Assembly (NCBI RefSeq): GCF_002155425.1
Contig: NZ_MUYG01000011.1
Span: forward strand, 847,944-911,943
Origin: Erythrobacter donghaensis
Lineage (GTDB): Bacteria > Pseudomonadota > Alphaproteobacteria > Sphingomonadales > Sphingomonadaceae
Length of the DNA: 64,000 nt
Reading direction: 5' to 3'
Positions 53,389 to 64,000 of this stretch are shown piece by piece. The notes beneath the pieces are model-generated. The model searched no databases. It had not been told where the DNA came from and worked only from the letters and a program-made list of their open reading frames with translations. The position numbers and the translations under genes are program-made. How positions within the stretch are numbered: position 1 is the stretch's first letter; each line of letters begins with the position of its first letter.

Positions 53389-54549
53389 TCAGTTCGCCGC
53401 TCGTAATGCGTCGCTCACGATCTGGTCGAAGCGCGCGATCCCGCCTTCAAGCGTGCCGAGCGTGATGTGCTCCACCGCGCCGCTCGAAAGCCCCTGCTGT
53501 CCCAGCTCCGCCGCGCGGAAATCCTCGCTGGCGAAGACCCCGCCATCGAGCAGGTTCCAGCTCTTCTCCCAATGCGCCAGCGCCTTTTCGCTAGCCGGCG
53601 CCTCGGGAATGAGCATGAAGTCCTCGACCAGCGTCAGGTCGTGGGCCTGCGGCATCAGCACCATCACGTTCACGTAATCGGGGCTGGGGACGATGATCGT
53701 TGCGGGGAGCAGCTGGTAGGCGAAGGTCACCACGCGGCGCAGCGCCGCCATGTCGGTGAGGTCGACCCCCTCCATCTCCTCCAGCCGCCCGACGGCGCTG
53801 CGCTGGTGCGGGCCGATCGTGTCGCCCGCCGTGATCCCGTCCTTGAAGAACGGGCCAATCGTGGAAGCGTGCAGCCGGGTGACATGGTAGCTTTCGAGGA
53901 AGGCATCCATGATCAGCTTCCAGTTGCCCTTCACCGTGTGAAGCCTGCGCCGGAACAGGTGCGCCCCGGCAAGCGCGAAGGCATCGAGATCGCTGCCCAA
54001 TTTTTCGGCATCGTCGAAATCGGCGCCGTCCTTCGGCGCGAACCAGATCAAACCGCCTGCCTCAAAAGTGGGCAGTTCCACAAGGCCGTAATCCGCCTTG
54101 TCGAGGCCGGGGAAGGTCTCGGGCCGGGGCAGGGCGAGCAGGTCTCCGTCCAGCCGGTAGGTCCATGCATGATAGGGGCACACCAGCCGCTTGGCGCATT
54201 GCACTTCGCTGCCCTCGACCAGCCGCGTGCCCCGGTGGCGGCAGACGTTGAGGAAGACGTGGGCGCGCCCCTCGTTGTCGCGGGTGATCAGCAACGGCCG
54301 GCCGGTGGCATCGTGCGGCACCGCCATGCCGGGATCGGGCACCAGCGCCGAGGGGGAGATGACCTGCGGCAGCCGGTCGAACAGCGCCGCCTTCTCGCGC
54401 GCGAAGTGATCAGGGCAAGTGTAGTTGTTGGCCGGCACCGTCTGAATTCCGCCCGCAACCTTGGCGCGGCCCTCGCGGATCGCCTCGGCCAGCGCCAATT
54501 GTCCGGGGGTCGGAGACAAACGGGGCATATCTGTTGTGGCAGCGTTCAT
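53389..54549 (-). CDS. Rieske aromatic-ring-hydroxylating oxygenase, alpha subunit
   Basis: A 386-residue non-haem iron oxygenase. The Rieske centre is C-R-H-R ([12 protein letters not shown]) and C-P-Y-H ([14 protein letters not shown]). The mononuclear iron site is [13 protein letters not shown], with the bridging acid just upstream. ATG 54549 gives the family start. No beta subunit, ferredoxin or reductase is adjacent, so it may serve demethylation or hydroxylation of an unknown compound using distant partners. Divergent from the AmpG-like gene. Confidence 0.9.
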   Translation of the reverse strand: MNAATTDMPRLSPTPGQLALAEAIREGRAKVAGGIQTVPANNYTCPDHFAREKAALFDRLPQVISPSALVPDPGMAVPHDATGRPLLITRDNEGRAHVFLNVCRHRGTRLVEGSEVQCAKRLVCPYHAWTYRLDGDLLALPRPETFPGLDKADYGLVELPTFEAGGLIWFAPKDGADFDDAEKLGSDLDAFALAGAHLFRRRLHTVKGNWKLIMDAFLESYHVTRLHASTIGPFFKDGITAGDTIGPHQRSAVGRLEEMEGVDLTDMAALRRVVTFAYQLLPATIIVPSPDYVNVMVLMPQAHDLTLVEDFMLIPEAPASEKALAHWEKSWNLLDGGVFASEDFRAAELGQQGLSSGAVEHITLGTLEGGIARFDQIVSDALRAAN

Positions 54550-54642
54550 CGCTCTTTTCTCATCCTCTCCGGGGCGGCTAGTGTCGCACGAAATCGGCGC
54601 GGTGCAAACGCCCTCGCGCCTAGCAGGAATGTGGGAGCATCC

Positions 54643-56351
54643 ATGGCCGAAGCGTCTCTCGAACATCGCACGCGCCTGTCGCGCTGGCTGAGCCTGCTGG
54701 CGGCTCTGCGGCACCCCAAGACGGGATACGTCCTGCTGTTCGGTTTCGCGAGCGGCCTGCCCTATGCGCTTCTGCTGGGGACCCTCTACGCCTGGCTGAC
54801 CGATGCCGAGGTCGATGTGGAGACGATGGGCGTCTTTTCGCTGATCGGGCTGGCCTATGCCTTCAAGTTCTTGTGGTCGCCAGCGCTCGACCGGGTCGAT
54901 CTGCCGGGGCTACGGCGGCTGGGCAAGCGCAAGCAATGGATCGTCACGGCGCAGTTGCTGCTGGGCACCATCTTAGTGACGCTTTCGCTACTCGACCCCC
55001 TGTCATCACTCGGAATTTTCTCGCTCCTCGCGGGGATCGGCGCTTTTGCCAGCGCGACGCAGGACGTGGTGATCGACGCCTGGCGCGTCGACGTTGCCGA
55101 TGAAGTGGCGACGATCGACATCCTCTCGACCGTGTTCCAGATGGGCTACCGCGTAGCCGCGCTGGTCGGCGGTGCGCTGGCACTGTTCATGGCCGAACGG
55201 CTCGGCTGGCCGACCGTTTTCGCCAGCATGGGTGGCATTCTGCTGTTCGTCGGCTTCCTCGGGTTGTTCGCGCCCGATGCGGAGCGCAGCACTGCCGCAC
55301 TCGAGGCCGAGCGCGCCAATCTCGGCACCTTGCGGCAGGCCGGGCAGATCGTGCCGCGGGTGCGTGCCTATGCCTTGGGCGCGGTTGCGTTGCTGTGGGG
55401 CTGGGCGCTGTTCATCGTGCTCGATTTCATGATCGCCTCGCTCACCGCCACGCTCGAAACACGCCCCGATTCGACCGAGTTCGTCAGCACGATGGGGCCG
55501 CTGATCGTGATCGCGACCGTGGTGATCCCCGGCGCAATCGCGGGGTGGCTGGAAGCGATGCGGAAAAGCGGGCGTCATGTGCTCGCTGCCGATGCGCCTG
55601 CGCGCGGCAGTTTCGACACCGCGATCGACCACGGCTACCGCGCCCTGATTCTGCCGCTGGCCGAGATTATCGGGCGCTTGAAATGGGCCGCGGTGCTGGT
55701 GATCGCGCTGGTGCTCTCCTACCGCATCACCGACGCGATCTGGGGTAGTTTTGCCTATCCCTTCTATCTGGGCGAGCTGCAATACACCAAGGACGAGGTG
55801 GCGATTGCCTCGAAGTTCTTCGGTGTGGGCGCACTGATCCTCGGCCTCGCGCTCGGCGGCACGCTGCTGACCGTGATCGGCCGGATGACCACCCTTACAT
55901 TGGGCGCGGTGATCGCGGCGCTAACCAATCTGCTCTACGCCGACCTCGCCGTAGGTGGGGCAAGGATGCAGATGGCGAGCGATCTTGTCGGCTTTACCTG
56001 GCTCGCAGGGCAGTTTGGCGCGGATGACCGGATGTCGCGGCTGATGCTCACCATCGGCATGGAGAACATCGCGGTCGGCATCGCCGGGGCGGCCTTCGTC
56101 GCCTATCTCTCGAGCGTGGTCGCCAAGGGTTATAGCGCGGTGCAATATGCGCTGCTGTCGTCGCTGACGATGCTGGTCGGAACTTTGGGCCGGCCGGCCT
56201 TGGGCCAGATGATCGAGGAGCGCGGCTATTACGATGTGTTCCTGCTCACGACGGCCATCGGCGGTTTTGCCGTGCTGCTGTGCGTGATCGAATGGGTGCG
56301 ACAAGCAAGGTCGGGTCGGGCAGAGAACGCACCGCCTCCCGAGCCCGAGAT

Positions 56352-56355
<4 letters not shown>
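54643..56355 (+). CDS. AmpG-like MFS permease (muropeptide importer family)
   Basis: A 570-residue membrane protein with about 14 hydrophobic segments. The N-terminal motif [20 protein letters not shown] and [20 protein letters not shown], followed by [19 protein letters not shown], matches the AmpG family that imports GlcNAc-anhydro-MurNAc peptides for wall recycling and signals to AmpC control. ATG 54643 has GGGAG upstream. It overlaps folC by four bases tail to tail. With RlpA and the transglycosylase, it points to active wall turnover. Confidence 0.88.
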
Positions 56356-57674
<1,319 letters not shown>

Positions 57675-57689
57675 GGCAAGGGACGGGTC

Positions 57690-58544
57690 TTACGCGGCTT
57701 TCACCGGTGCGAGGTAATCGAGCACTTGTCCCAGCGTCGCTTTCAGTTCGTGACGCGAAACGACCATGTCGACCATGCCGTGCTTGTGCAGGTATTCGGC
57801 GCGCTGGAAGCCCTCCGGCAGCTGCTCGCGGATCGTGTCCTGGATCACGCGCTGGCCCGCAAAGCCGATCAGCGCGCCGGGCTCGGCGATATGGATGTCG
57901 CCGAGCATGGCGTAGCTCGCCGTCACCCCGCCAGTGGTAGGGTCGGAGAGCACCACGATATAGGGCAGCCCGGCCTGCTTCAGCCGCCGCGTCATCACGG
58001 TCGCGCGGGGCATCTGCATGAGGCTGAGTATCCCCTCCTGCATCCGCGCGCCGCCCGCAGCCGTCACGACGACATAGGCGCAGCCGCGATCCAGCGCTTT
58101 CTGCGCGCCCTCGCAGAAGGCCTGCCCCACGGCCATGCCCATCGAGCCGCCCATGAAGCTGAAGTCCTGCACGCCGACCACGGCAGGCCGCGTCTCGATG
58201 AAGCCCGAGCCGACCACGAAGGCATCGTCATGCGGGTTCGCGGCGCGCGCGGCCTTGAGGCGGTCGGTGTATTTCTTGGTGTCCTTGAAGCCCAGCGGGT
58301 CTTCGGTGACCTTGGGCAGCGGTAGCACCTCGAAGCCCGGATCGAGCAGCAGCGCGAGCCGCGCATCCGCGCCGATGCGGCCATGATGCTCGCATTTCGG
58401 GCAGACCGAGAGGTTCGCCTCGTAATCCGCCACGAACAGCATTTCCTGGCAGGACGGGCACTTGATCCACAGATCCTTCTCGGTCGTGGTCTTCTTGTCG
58501 GCCGAGAAGCCGAGCGAATTGCGGACGCGGTTGAACCAGTTCAT
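57690..58544 (-). CDS. accD: Acetyl-CoA carboxylase carboxyltransferase subunit beta
   Basis: A 284-residue subunit that, with AccA, transfers CO2 from biotin to acetyl-CoA in the first step of fatty acid synthesis. The zinc ribbon (C-x2-C-x15-C-x2-C) lies in KCPSCQEML and [10 protein letters not shown]. The carboxylase core has [15 protein letters not shown] and [18 protein letters not shown]. The start overlaps the trpA stop by four bases, the arrangement usual for alphaproteobacteria. Confidence 0.96.
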   Translation of the reverse strand: MNWFNRVRNSLGFSADKKTTTEKDLWIKCPSCQEMLFVADYEANLSVCPKCEHHGRIGADARLALLLDPGFEVLPLPKVTEDPLGFKDTKKYTDRLKAARAANPHDDAFVVGSGFIETRPAVVGVQDFSFMGGSMGMAVGQAFCEGAQKALDRGCAYVVVTAAGGARMQEGILSLMQMPRATVMTRRLKQAGLPYIVVLSDPTTGGVTASYAMLGDIHIAEPGALIGFAGQRVIQDTIREQLPEGFQRAEYLHKHGMVDMVVSRHELKATLGQVLDYLAPVKAA

Positions 58545-59335
58545 GCGATGTGTTCCTGTCGGGCGGTGTGGACCGCCTCAGCGAGAGCAGACGTCAACTC
58601 CCTTAGCTTGGCCGGAGCCTCGGCGCCATACTCGCCGCAGATCTCGACCAGCGCCGAGCCGACCACGACGCCATCTGCCACCTTGGCGATTGCCGAGGCC
58701 TGCTCAGGCGTGCGCACGCCGAAGCCGACCGCGACGGGGAGGTCGCTGGACTGCTTGATGCGGGCGACATTGGCCTCGATGCTCTCGATTTGCGCCTGCT
58801 GCTTGCCGGTAATCCCTGCGACCGAGACGTAGTAGAGGAAGCCCTCCGATCCTTCGAGCACCTGCGGCAGGCGCGCGGCGTCGGTCGTCGGCGTGGCGAG
58901 GCGGATCGGGGCGATGCCCTTGGCACGCAGCGCCGGGCCGAGCGCGTCGTCTTCCTCGGGCGGAATGTCGACGCAGATCACGCCGTCAACGCCCGCAGCG
59001 GCGGCAGCCTCGGCGAACCATTCCGGCCCGCGCCGCACCATCGGGTTGGCATAGCCCATCAGCACCAGCGGCACATCGGGGTGCCGGGCGCGGAAATCGG
59101 TGGCGTAGCGCAGCACATCGGCGGTGGTCGTGCCCGCGCCGAGCGAGCGCAGATTGGCACTCTGGATCGCGGGGCCATCGGCCATCGGATCGGTGAAGGG
59201 CATGCCGAGCTCGATCACATCCGCACCGGCTTCCACCAGCGCATCGAGATTGGCCGCCGTGTCGCCATCGCCTGCGGTGATGAAGCAGACGAGCGCAGGG
59301 CGGGGGGCGGCGAAGGTGGTGGTGAGGCGGGTCAT
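58541..59335 (-). CDS. trpA: Tryptophan synthase subunit alpha
   Basis: A 264-residue TIM-barrel subunit that cleaves indole-3-glycerol phosphate and passes indole to TrpB. Catalytic residues are in [20 protein letters not shown] (Glu and Asp). Loop 6 and the phosphate site are seen in VSVAGITGK and [12 protein letters not shown]. Its ATG overlaps the stop codon of the small membrane gene (59332-59631) rather than trpB, which is unusual. Confidence 0.97.
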   Translation of the reverse strand: MTRLTTTFAAPRPALVCFITAGDGDTAANLDALVEAGADVIELGMPFTDPMADGPAIQSANLRSLGAGTTTADVLRYATDFRARHPDVPLVLMGYANPMVRRGPEWFAEAAAAAGVDGVICVDIPPEEDDALGPALRAKGIAPIRLATPTTDAARLPQVLEGSEGFLYYVSVAGITGKQQAQIESIEANVARIKQSSDLPVAVGFGVRTPEQASAIAKVADGVVVGSALVEICGEYGAEAPAKLRELTSALAEAVHTARQEHIA

Positions 59336-59631
59336 TTTCGAAGTGGCCTAAACCAGATGAACAGGAGGATTCCAATTGTCGTGAGGAGAAGTCCCACACC
59401 CAGAATTGGGATAGTATCAGGATCTGCGTGGTCGCAGGGTGGGCCGTCTACATATCCTTCGAATGGCTTCTCGTGGCAGATATTCTCGGTCTGATAGCCA
59501 TACCTTTCATGCAAGGGAAAGGCGCTTCTGAGGTGATCATGCTCAAGGTCGATCCTGATTGCCTCGAAAAAGCAGAACTGGCTCAGCAGTAAAATAAGAG
59601 CTGCGATGAGTGCGCGCCAATCGCGCCTCAA
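59332..59631 (-). CDS. Small two-helix membrane protein inserted between trpB and trpA
   Basis: A 99-residue protein starting at TTG 59631 (the TTGA overlaps the trpB stop TGA) and ending with a four-base overlap into trpA. Hydrophobic helix 1 is [19 protein letters not shown]; helix 2 near the C-terminus is [19 protein letters not shown], followed by RPLRK. Between them is a soluble loop with [20 protein letters not shown] and PPCDHADPD, with two cysteines, probably periplasmic. Composition is less GC-biased than its neighbours. I recognise no family. The tight overlaps on both sides argue that it is a real, coexpressed gene. Confidence 0.72.
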   Translation of the reverse strand: MRRDWRALIAALILLLSQFCFFEAIRIDLEHDHLRSAFPLHERYGYQTENICHEKPFEGYVDGPPCDHADPDTIPILGVGLLLTTIGILLFIWFRPLRK

Positions 59632-60854
59632 AGCTCGACCCCCAGACGCTCCGCCACGGTAAAGATGTCCTTGTCCCCGCGCCCGCACAGGTTGGCGAGG
59701 ATGATCGCGTCCTTTGGCATCGTCGGCGCGACCTTCTTCACGGCCGCGATGGCGTGCGAGGGCTCCAAGGCCGGAATGATCCCCTCGGTCGCGCAGAGCA
59801 GCTGGAAGGCGTCCAGCGCCTCCTCGTCGGTGACGGCGGTGTAATCGACGCGGCCGCTTTCCTTCAGCCACGCGTGCTCCGGCCCGATACCGGGATAGTC
59901 GAGCCCCGCGCTGATTGAGTGGCCCTCGGTGATCTGGCCGTCTTCGTCCTGCAACAGATAGGTGCGGTTGCCGTGGAGCACGCCGGGGGTGCCGCCGAGC
60001 AGGCTCGCGGCGTGTTCGTCACCGTCGAGACCATGGCCTGCAGCTTCCACGCCGAGCATCTTCACCGAAGGATCATCAAGGAAGGGATGGAACAGCCCCA
60101 GCGCGTTCGATCCGCCGCCGATCGCCGCGACCAGCAGGTCGGGCAGGCGGCCCACGCGGCTCAGCATCTGGGCGCGGGCTTCCTTGCCGATCACGCTCTG
60201 GAAGTTGCGCACCATCTCGGGATAGGGGTGCGGGCCTGCAGCGGTGCCGATGATGTAGAAGGTGTCGTGGACATTCGCGACCCAGTCGCGCAGACCCTCG
60301 TTCATCGCGTCCTTCAAGGTCGCGCCGCCGCTGGTGACGGGGATGACCTCCGCGCCGAGCAGCTTCATCCGGAACACGTTGGGCGATTGGCGCTTCACGT
60401 CTTCGGCGCCCATGTAGATCACGCAAGGCAGGCCGAAGCGCGCGCAGACCGTCGCGGTCGCCACGCCATGCTGGCCCGCGCCGGTCTCGGCGATGATGCG
60501 GGTCTTGCCCATGCGGATCGCGAGCAGGATCTGGCCGATGCAGTTGTTGATCTTGTGCGCGCCGGTGTGATTGAGCTCATCGCGCTTGAACCACACCTGC
60601 GCGCCGCCCAGCTCTTCCGTCAGGCGCGGCGCGAAATAGAGCGGCGAGGGGCGGCCGACGTAGTGCTCGAGCAGATCGTCGAACTCGGCCTGGAACGCCG
60701 GGTCCGCCTGCGCCTTGCGGTATTCGCGCTCGAGATCGAGCACCAGCGGCATCAGCGTCTCGGCGACATAGCGCCCGCCGAACTGGCCGAAATGGCCGCG
60801 CTCGTCCGGCAGGTTGCGGAAGGAGTTGAGAGGAGTGTTCATAGGGCTGTTCAT
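59628..60854 (-). CDS. trpB: Tryptophan synthase subunit beta
   Basis: A 408-residue pyridoxal-phosphate enzyme joining indole and serine. The PLP lysine is Lys101 in [18 protein letters not shown]. Phosphate binding is seen in [16 protein letters not shown] and monovalent-cation/closing regions in [23 protein letters not shown] 60854 overlaps the trpF stop by four bases (ATGA); ATG 60842 is an alternative. Confidence 0.97.
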   Translation of the reverse strand: MNSPMNTPLNSFRNLPDERGHFGQFGGRYVAETLMPLVLDLEREYRKAQADPAFQAEFDDLLEHYVGRPSPLYFAPRLTEELGGAQVWFKRDELNHTGAHKINNCIGQILLAIRMGKTRIIAETGAGQHGVATATVCARFGLPCVIYMGAEDVKRQSPNVFRMKLLGAEVIPVTSGGATLKDAMNEGLRDWVANVHDTFYIIGTAAGPHPYPEMVRNFQSVIGKEARAQMLSRVGRLPDLLVAAIGGGSNALGLFHPFLDDPSVKMLGVEAAGHGLDGDEHAASLLGGTPGVLHGNRTYLLQDEDGQITEGHSISAGLDYPGIGPEHAWLKESGRVDYTAVTDEEALDAFQLLCATEGIIPALEPSHAIAAVKKVAPTMPKDAIILANLCGRGDKDIFTVAERLGVEL

Positions 60855-61483
60855 ATCCGGGCCGCTTTGCAGAAGGCCGCGATCTTGTCCACGTCCTTGA
60901 TACCGGGAGAACGCTCGACCCCCGAAGATGTATCCACCAGCGGTGCGCCGGTCAGGCGGATCGCCTCGGCGACATTGGCCGGGGTGAGGCCGCCGGCCAA
61001 GCCCCACGCGAGCGGCGCGTCCCACCCGGCGAGCAGGCTCCAGTCGAAGCGGGTGCCATTGCCGCCGGGGAGCGTCGAGGCGGGCGCATCCAGCAAAACG
61101 CGATCGGCCGCGCCCCGGAACGCGGCGACACCGGCAAGGCTTTCGGCATCCTTGACCGCCATGGCGCGCCAAGCCTCGATTCCCGTGTCGGCGCGGAAGC
61201 GGGCGAGGGTGTCAGGCGTTTCCTGCCCGTGGAACTGCACGACATCGGGGGCGATGGTGCGGATGGCCTCGGCGAGGCTGTCGGGCGCGGGATTCACCAG
61301 CAGCAGCACGGACTTCACATGACCGGGCACCTGCCGCCGCAGTGTCGCCGCATCGGCCAGCGCGAGATGCCGCGGGCTCTTGGCGAAGTGGACGAAGCCG
61401 ACATGGCTCGCCCCTGCCTGCACCGCCGCAGCGAGCGTCTCGGGAGTCGAAATCCCGCAAATCTTGATCAGCGTTCCGGCCAT
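60851..61483 (-). CDS. trpF: Phosphoribosylanthranilate isomerase
   Basis: A 210-residue TIM-barrel isomerase of tryptophan synthesis. The catalytic Cys is in [17 protein letters not shown] and the Asp in [28 protein letters not shown] and [20 protein letters not shown] are further conserved stretches. ATG 61483 gives the family start; the longer frame to 61654 does not. First gene of the operon to folC; its promoter must lie in the short divergent region to 61588. Confidence 0.95.
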   Translation of the reverse strand: MAGTLIKICGISTPETLAAAVQAGASHVGFVHFAKSPRHLALADAATLRRQVPGHVKSVLLLVNPAPDSLAEAIRTIAPDVVQFHGQETPDTLARFRADTGIEAWRAMAVKDAESLAGVAAFRGAADRVLLDAPASTLPGGNGTRFDWSLLAGWDAPLAWGLAGGLTPANVAEAIRLTGAPLVDTSSGVERSPGIKDVDKIAAFCKAARI

Positions 61484-61587
61484 GCGCTGCGCTCTACCCC
61501 TGCCGATGGCTGGCGCAAAGCCGGAAAAGCTTGATCGGCCTTGCGCGCTGCGCAAATGTGCGGGGCGTTTCAAAGGAGTGGTCGCGC

Positions 61588-62070
61588 ATGATTTTCCGCA
61601 TAGTTCTTGCCCTTGCCGGCGCGCTGGCGCTCGCCGCCTGCAACCCCGCTGCACAGCTTGGGGACGCGCAGGGACGGATCAAGGACTTCCAGAACGATTA
61701 CAATCGCGGCGACCGGGATGCGATTTTCGCCAATGTCGGCGAGACCTGGCGCAAGGTCTCCCCGCGCGCGCAAATGGATGCGCAGGTCGCGATGATCGAG
61801 GCCCGTCTCGGCAAGATCAAGTCGAGTGAGCAGAGCGGGTTCAACACCGGCTTCAACAACGGGGTGACCGCCACGCAGGTGGTGATGCAGACGGTGTTCG
61901 AGAAGGGCGAGGCGAACGAGGTGTTCCTGTTCCACGGTTCGGGCGAGGAGATGGAACTGGTCGGCTGGCAGGTGGATTCGCCGCTGCTGGCGCTCAGCCC
62001 CGAGGATGTGGCGAAGCTGACCGAAGGCACGGGCGATGCACCGCCCGCGCAGGCGGCACCGGTGCGCTAG
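61588..62070 (+). CDS. Hypothetical lipoprotein
   Basis: A 160-residue protein. ATG 61588 has AAAGGAG nine bases upstream. The N-terminus MIFRIVLALAGALALAACNP contains a lipobox (LAAC), so Cys18 should be lipidated; Asn at the next position. The mature part resembles small DUF4019-like periplasmic domains: DFQNDYNRGDRDAIFANVGE, then FNNGVTATQVVMQTVFEKGE and VFLFHGSGEEMELVGWQVDS. It is divergent from trpF and overlaps the GNAT remnant tail to tail by four bases. Confidence 0.75.
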   Translation: MIFRIVLALAGALALAACNPAAQLGDAQGRIKDFQNDYNRGDRDAIFANVGETWRKVSPRAQMDAQVAMIEARLGKIKSSEQSGFNTGFNNGVTATQVVMQTVFEKGEANEVFLFHGSGEEMELVGWQVDSPLLALSPEDVAKLTEGTGDAPPAQAAPVR

Positions 62071-62469
62071 AGCGGCTTTTCCAGCACCGCAAAGGTGATC
62101 GGCGGATCGCGCAGGACGGGGAAGGGGCGCGTCTCGCCCGTGCGGCGGTAACCCCGCCGTTCGTACCACGCGATGAGGCTTTCGCGGCTGTCGATGACGG
62201 TCATCTCCATCGCCGCGATGCCCTGTTCCCGCGCGCAATGTTCCGCCGCATCCAGCAGCAGCCGCCCGAGCCCGCCCGATTGCAGATCGGGGGAAACGCA
62301 GAGCATCCCGAGATAGGCCAGCGTGTCGTCCTTGCAGGTGACGGCGACGCAACCGATCAGGCGCTCGCCATCCCGCGCCGTCAGGATCGTGACGGCAGGG
62401 TCGGCGAGTAGCGCGTCCAGTTCCTCGCGGCTGGTGCGCTCGTCGTCGAGAATGTCCGCTTCGTGGTTC
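62067..62469 (-). pseudogene. GNAT acetyltransferase cut at its 5' end by the IS1182-family element
   Basis: About 134 codons remain in one open frame, from the edge of the element to TAG at 62067. They include LGMLCVSPDLQSGGLGRLLL (acetyl-CoA loop) and IAWYERRGYRRTGETRPFPV, the C-terminal end of a GNAT fold. Upstream codons read NHEADILDDERTSREELDAL, TILTARDGERLIGCVAVTCK and KDDTLAYL before the element joins at about 62469. The start codon and some 20-30 residues are missing and should lie beyond base 64000. An internal ATG at 62306 would make only a partial domain. Confidence 0.8.
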
Positions 62470-64000
62470 GATTGTGTTGAAAAACCCGGCGCTGAGATCG
62501 GCGCTGGCGCGAGCCTGAGCGGCGCTCTGAGGCTTCGCCCCCGCTTATGCGGGGGCTGTGGTGGCTGGCATGGGGATCAGCTTGGCCATTTTCCGGAGGT
62601 TTTGGGCGGTGGCTGCGAGGAGGAACTCGTCTCTTGCGCCGTTTGGACCTCGCAGGCGCAGGCGATCCATCCTGAGGATGCGCTTGAGGTGCGCGAACAG
62701 CATCTCGACCTTCTTGCGCTGGCGGCGCGAGACCAGATAGGCGTCGGTCGTGGCGATATCGCGGGCCAGATCACGGGCGCCCTCGTGGACTGAACGCAGG
62801 ATCTTGCGCGCTGGTTGGGTCGGGCAACAGCGCGGCTTGAGAGCGCAGGCACTGCAGTCGAGCTTGCTGGCGCGGTAACGCAACATGCCGTTCTCATCGA
62901 CGAACGGACGTTCCTCGCGATAGACCTTCTGCCTCTGGCGCAGCCGCTTGCCAGCAGGGCAGATATAGCTGTCATCCTCATGGTCGAAGGTGAAGGCCGA
63001 ACGCTCGAAGGTATCATCGCGGCGGGCAGACTTGTCGAACACAGGGATGTGCGGCTCGATGCCGCGCTCCTCGACCAGCCAGGACAGGTTCCTTGCATCG
63101 CCATATCCGGTGTCGCCCACGAGCCGCTCGGGCCAGAGGCCGAAGCGCTCCTGCGTCCGGTCGATCATGCGGCGCTGGGCGGTCACCTCGGCCTGACGGA
63201 TGGCGGTGGTCGCCTCGACATCGACGATCACTGCGTTCTGGAGATCAATGAGGTAGTTGGTGGCATAGGCGAAGAAGGCACGCTCGCGGCTTGCCGCTGT
63301 CCAGCGTGCGGCCGGATCGGCCACCGCCAACTGCTTGGGCGGCACCGGGGTTGCGCCCCCGAAGGCCGCATCGTCGAGCACAGCCAGATACTCGCGAACG
63401 GCATGGCTGGTGGCCGGGTCCGGCAAGCCATCGGCCTGATCGACGGCATGCTGGCGGTTCACATCGGCGCGCACGAGGCTGCCATCGACCGCGAACCCTT
63501 CACCGCCGACCAGTCCTTCGGCGATGCAGCGCGCCACGGTCGTCTCGAACAGCTGGCGCAGCAGATCACTGTCGCGGAAGCGACCGTGACGGTTCTTCGA
63601 GAAGGTCGAGTGGTCGGGCACATCGCCTTCCAGCCCCAGGCGGCAGAACCAGCGATAGGCGAGGTTGACATGCACCTCCTCGCACAGCCGCCGCTCGGAC
63701 CGGATGCCCATGCAGTAGCCGATGATCAGCATCCGGATCATCAACTCGGGATCAACTGACGGTCGTCCGGTCGAGCTGTAGAAGGGACGCAGATGTTCGC
63801 GAATGCCCGACAGGTCGACGAACCGATCGATCGAGCGCAGCAAATGATCCTGCGGAACATGCCGCTCCAGGTTGAAGCTGTAGAACAGGGCCTCCTGCGC
63901 CACCGTCCGCTCACCCATCATCCGACCGTCTCCGCTTGTCTGCCAAGACATAGAATCAATACTTTAGCCCGATTGCAAGGAGGAGTTTTTCAACACAATC
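62470..64000 (-). mobile_element. IS1182-family insertion sequence, complete
   Basis: Perfect 15-base inverted repeats GATTGTGTTGAAAAA at 62470-62484 and its complement at 63986-64000 bound a single transposase gene. Total length is about 1531 bases. The window ends on the last base of the right repeat, so the target duplication cannot be seen. It has inserted into a GNAT gene. No second copy is visible in the window. Confidence 0.88.
62545..63951 (-). CDS. IS1182-family DDE transposase
   Basis: A 468-residue transposase. The N-terminal region (FYSFNLERHVPQDHLLRSID, GRPSVDPELMIRMLIIGYCM) is typical of the family. The catalytic acids are likely Asp156 in GEGFAVDGSLVRADV, an Asp in ERLVGDTGYGDARN, and the Glu in KKVEMLFAHLKRIL. 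Four cysteines in SKLDCSACALKPRCCP form a zinc-ribbon-like loop of IS1182 proteins. No frameshift; probably active. ATG 63951 or the MMGERT starts slightly downstream (63921/63918) are possible. Confidence 0.92.
   Translation of the reverse strand: MSWQTSGDGRMMGERTVAQEALFYSFNLERHVPQDHLLRSIDRFVDLSGIREHLRPFYSSTGRPSVDPELMIRMLIIGYCMGIRSERRLCEEVHVNLAYRWFCRLGLEGDVPDHSTFSKNRHGRFRDSDLLRQLFETTVARCIAEGLVGGEGFAVDGSLVRADVNRQHAVDQADGLPDPATSHAVREYLAVLDDAAFGGATPVPPKQLAVADPAARWTAASRERAFFAYATNYLIDLQNAVIVDVEATTAIRQAEVTAQRRMIDRTQERFGLWPERLVGDTGYGDARNLSWLVEERGIEPHIPVFDKSARRDDTFERSAFTFDHEDDSYICPAGKRLRQRQKVYREERPFVDENGMLRYRASKLDCSACALKPRCCPTQPARKILRSVHEGARDLARDIATTDAYLVSRRQRKKVEMLFAHLKRILRMDRLRLRGPNGARDEFLLAATAQNLRKMAKLIPMPATTAPA

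Noticed and set aside
53467..54642. Upstream extension of the AmpG-like gene to 53467
   Set aside because: It lies opposite the Rieske oxygenase gene; the ATG at 54643 has a ribosome-binding site and the family N-terminus.

Overview
The window looks like a chromosomal segment of an alphaproteobacterium of the Sphingomonadales, most likely an Erythrobacter/Porphyrobacter-type organism. This is inferred from gene content, not from a database search: very high GC, the CckA and CpdR cell-cycle regulators, a SapC-family protein, DUF4139 exported proteins, the dapA-smpB and recA-alaS neighbourhoods, and the alphaproteobacterial SOS operator GTTC-N7-GTTC.

Layout. 1-579 is the 3' end of uvrA. 692-2521 is a conspicuously AT-richer island holding one gene, a reverse transcriptase with a YMDD active site and a C-terminal half of about 310 residues that I cannot assign. 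It is the best candidate here for an undescribed (probably anti-phage) system. 2.7-5.5 kb holds a short ORF, a sodium:solute symporter, an exported protein and RlpA. 5464-6474 is a 1-kb stretch with no credible gene but with a strong hairpin and a 14-nt direct repeat. 6.5-18.5 kb contains argG, a membrane acyltransferase, cfa, a compact molybdopterin oxidoreductase / cytochrome b / SDR operon, two tandem glycine-zipper proteins, a MOSC + methyltransferase pair, a secreted hydrolase and rlmN. 18.5-24.2 kb has kptA, greB, a lytic transglycosylase, dapA, an aspartoacylase-like protein and smpB. 24.3-35 kb runs DUF2062, cckA, two DUF4139 paralogues, recA (with SOS box) and alaS. 35-46 kb has two paralogous exported proteins, a CPA2 antiporter, a GNAT-nitrilase fusion, icd, tRNA-Val(GAC), cpdR, an N-formylglutamate amidohydrolase-like gene, a SapC-family gene and an FAD-linked oxidase. 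46-56 kb has a DEAD-box helicase, a ChaN-like protein, uvrD (with SOS box), rsmD, a RluB-type pseudouridine synthase, a Rieske oxygenase and an AmpG-like transporter. 56.3-61.5 kb is a tightly overlapping operon trpF-trpB-(small membrane protein)-trpA-accD-folC. The window closes with a lipoprotein gene, a GNAT gene cut by an insertion, and a complete IS1182-family element whose right inverted repeat is the last 15 bases.

How parts work together. recA and uvrD carry almost identical LexA operators (14 of 15 bases) and, with uvrA, are a DNA-repair theme. CckA and CpdR are two ends of one phosphorelay, encoded 14 kb apart. RlpA, the lytic transglycosylase, the AmpG-like permease and dapA all concern the cell wall. 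smpB, alaS, rlmN, rsmD, greB, the pseudouridine synthase and tRNA-Val are expression housekeeping. Starts were moved inward from the longest open frame wherever a ribosome-binding site, signal peptide or family alignment favoured it; each such choice is stated.
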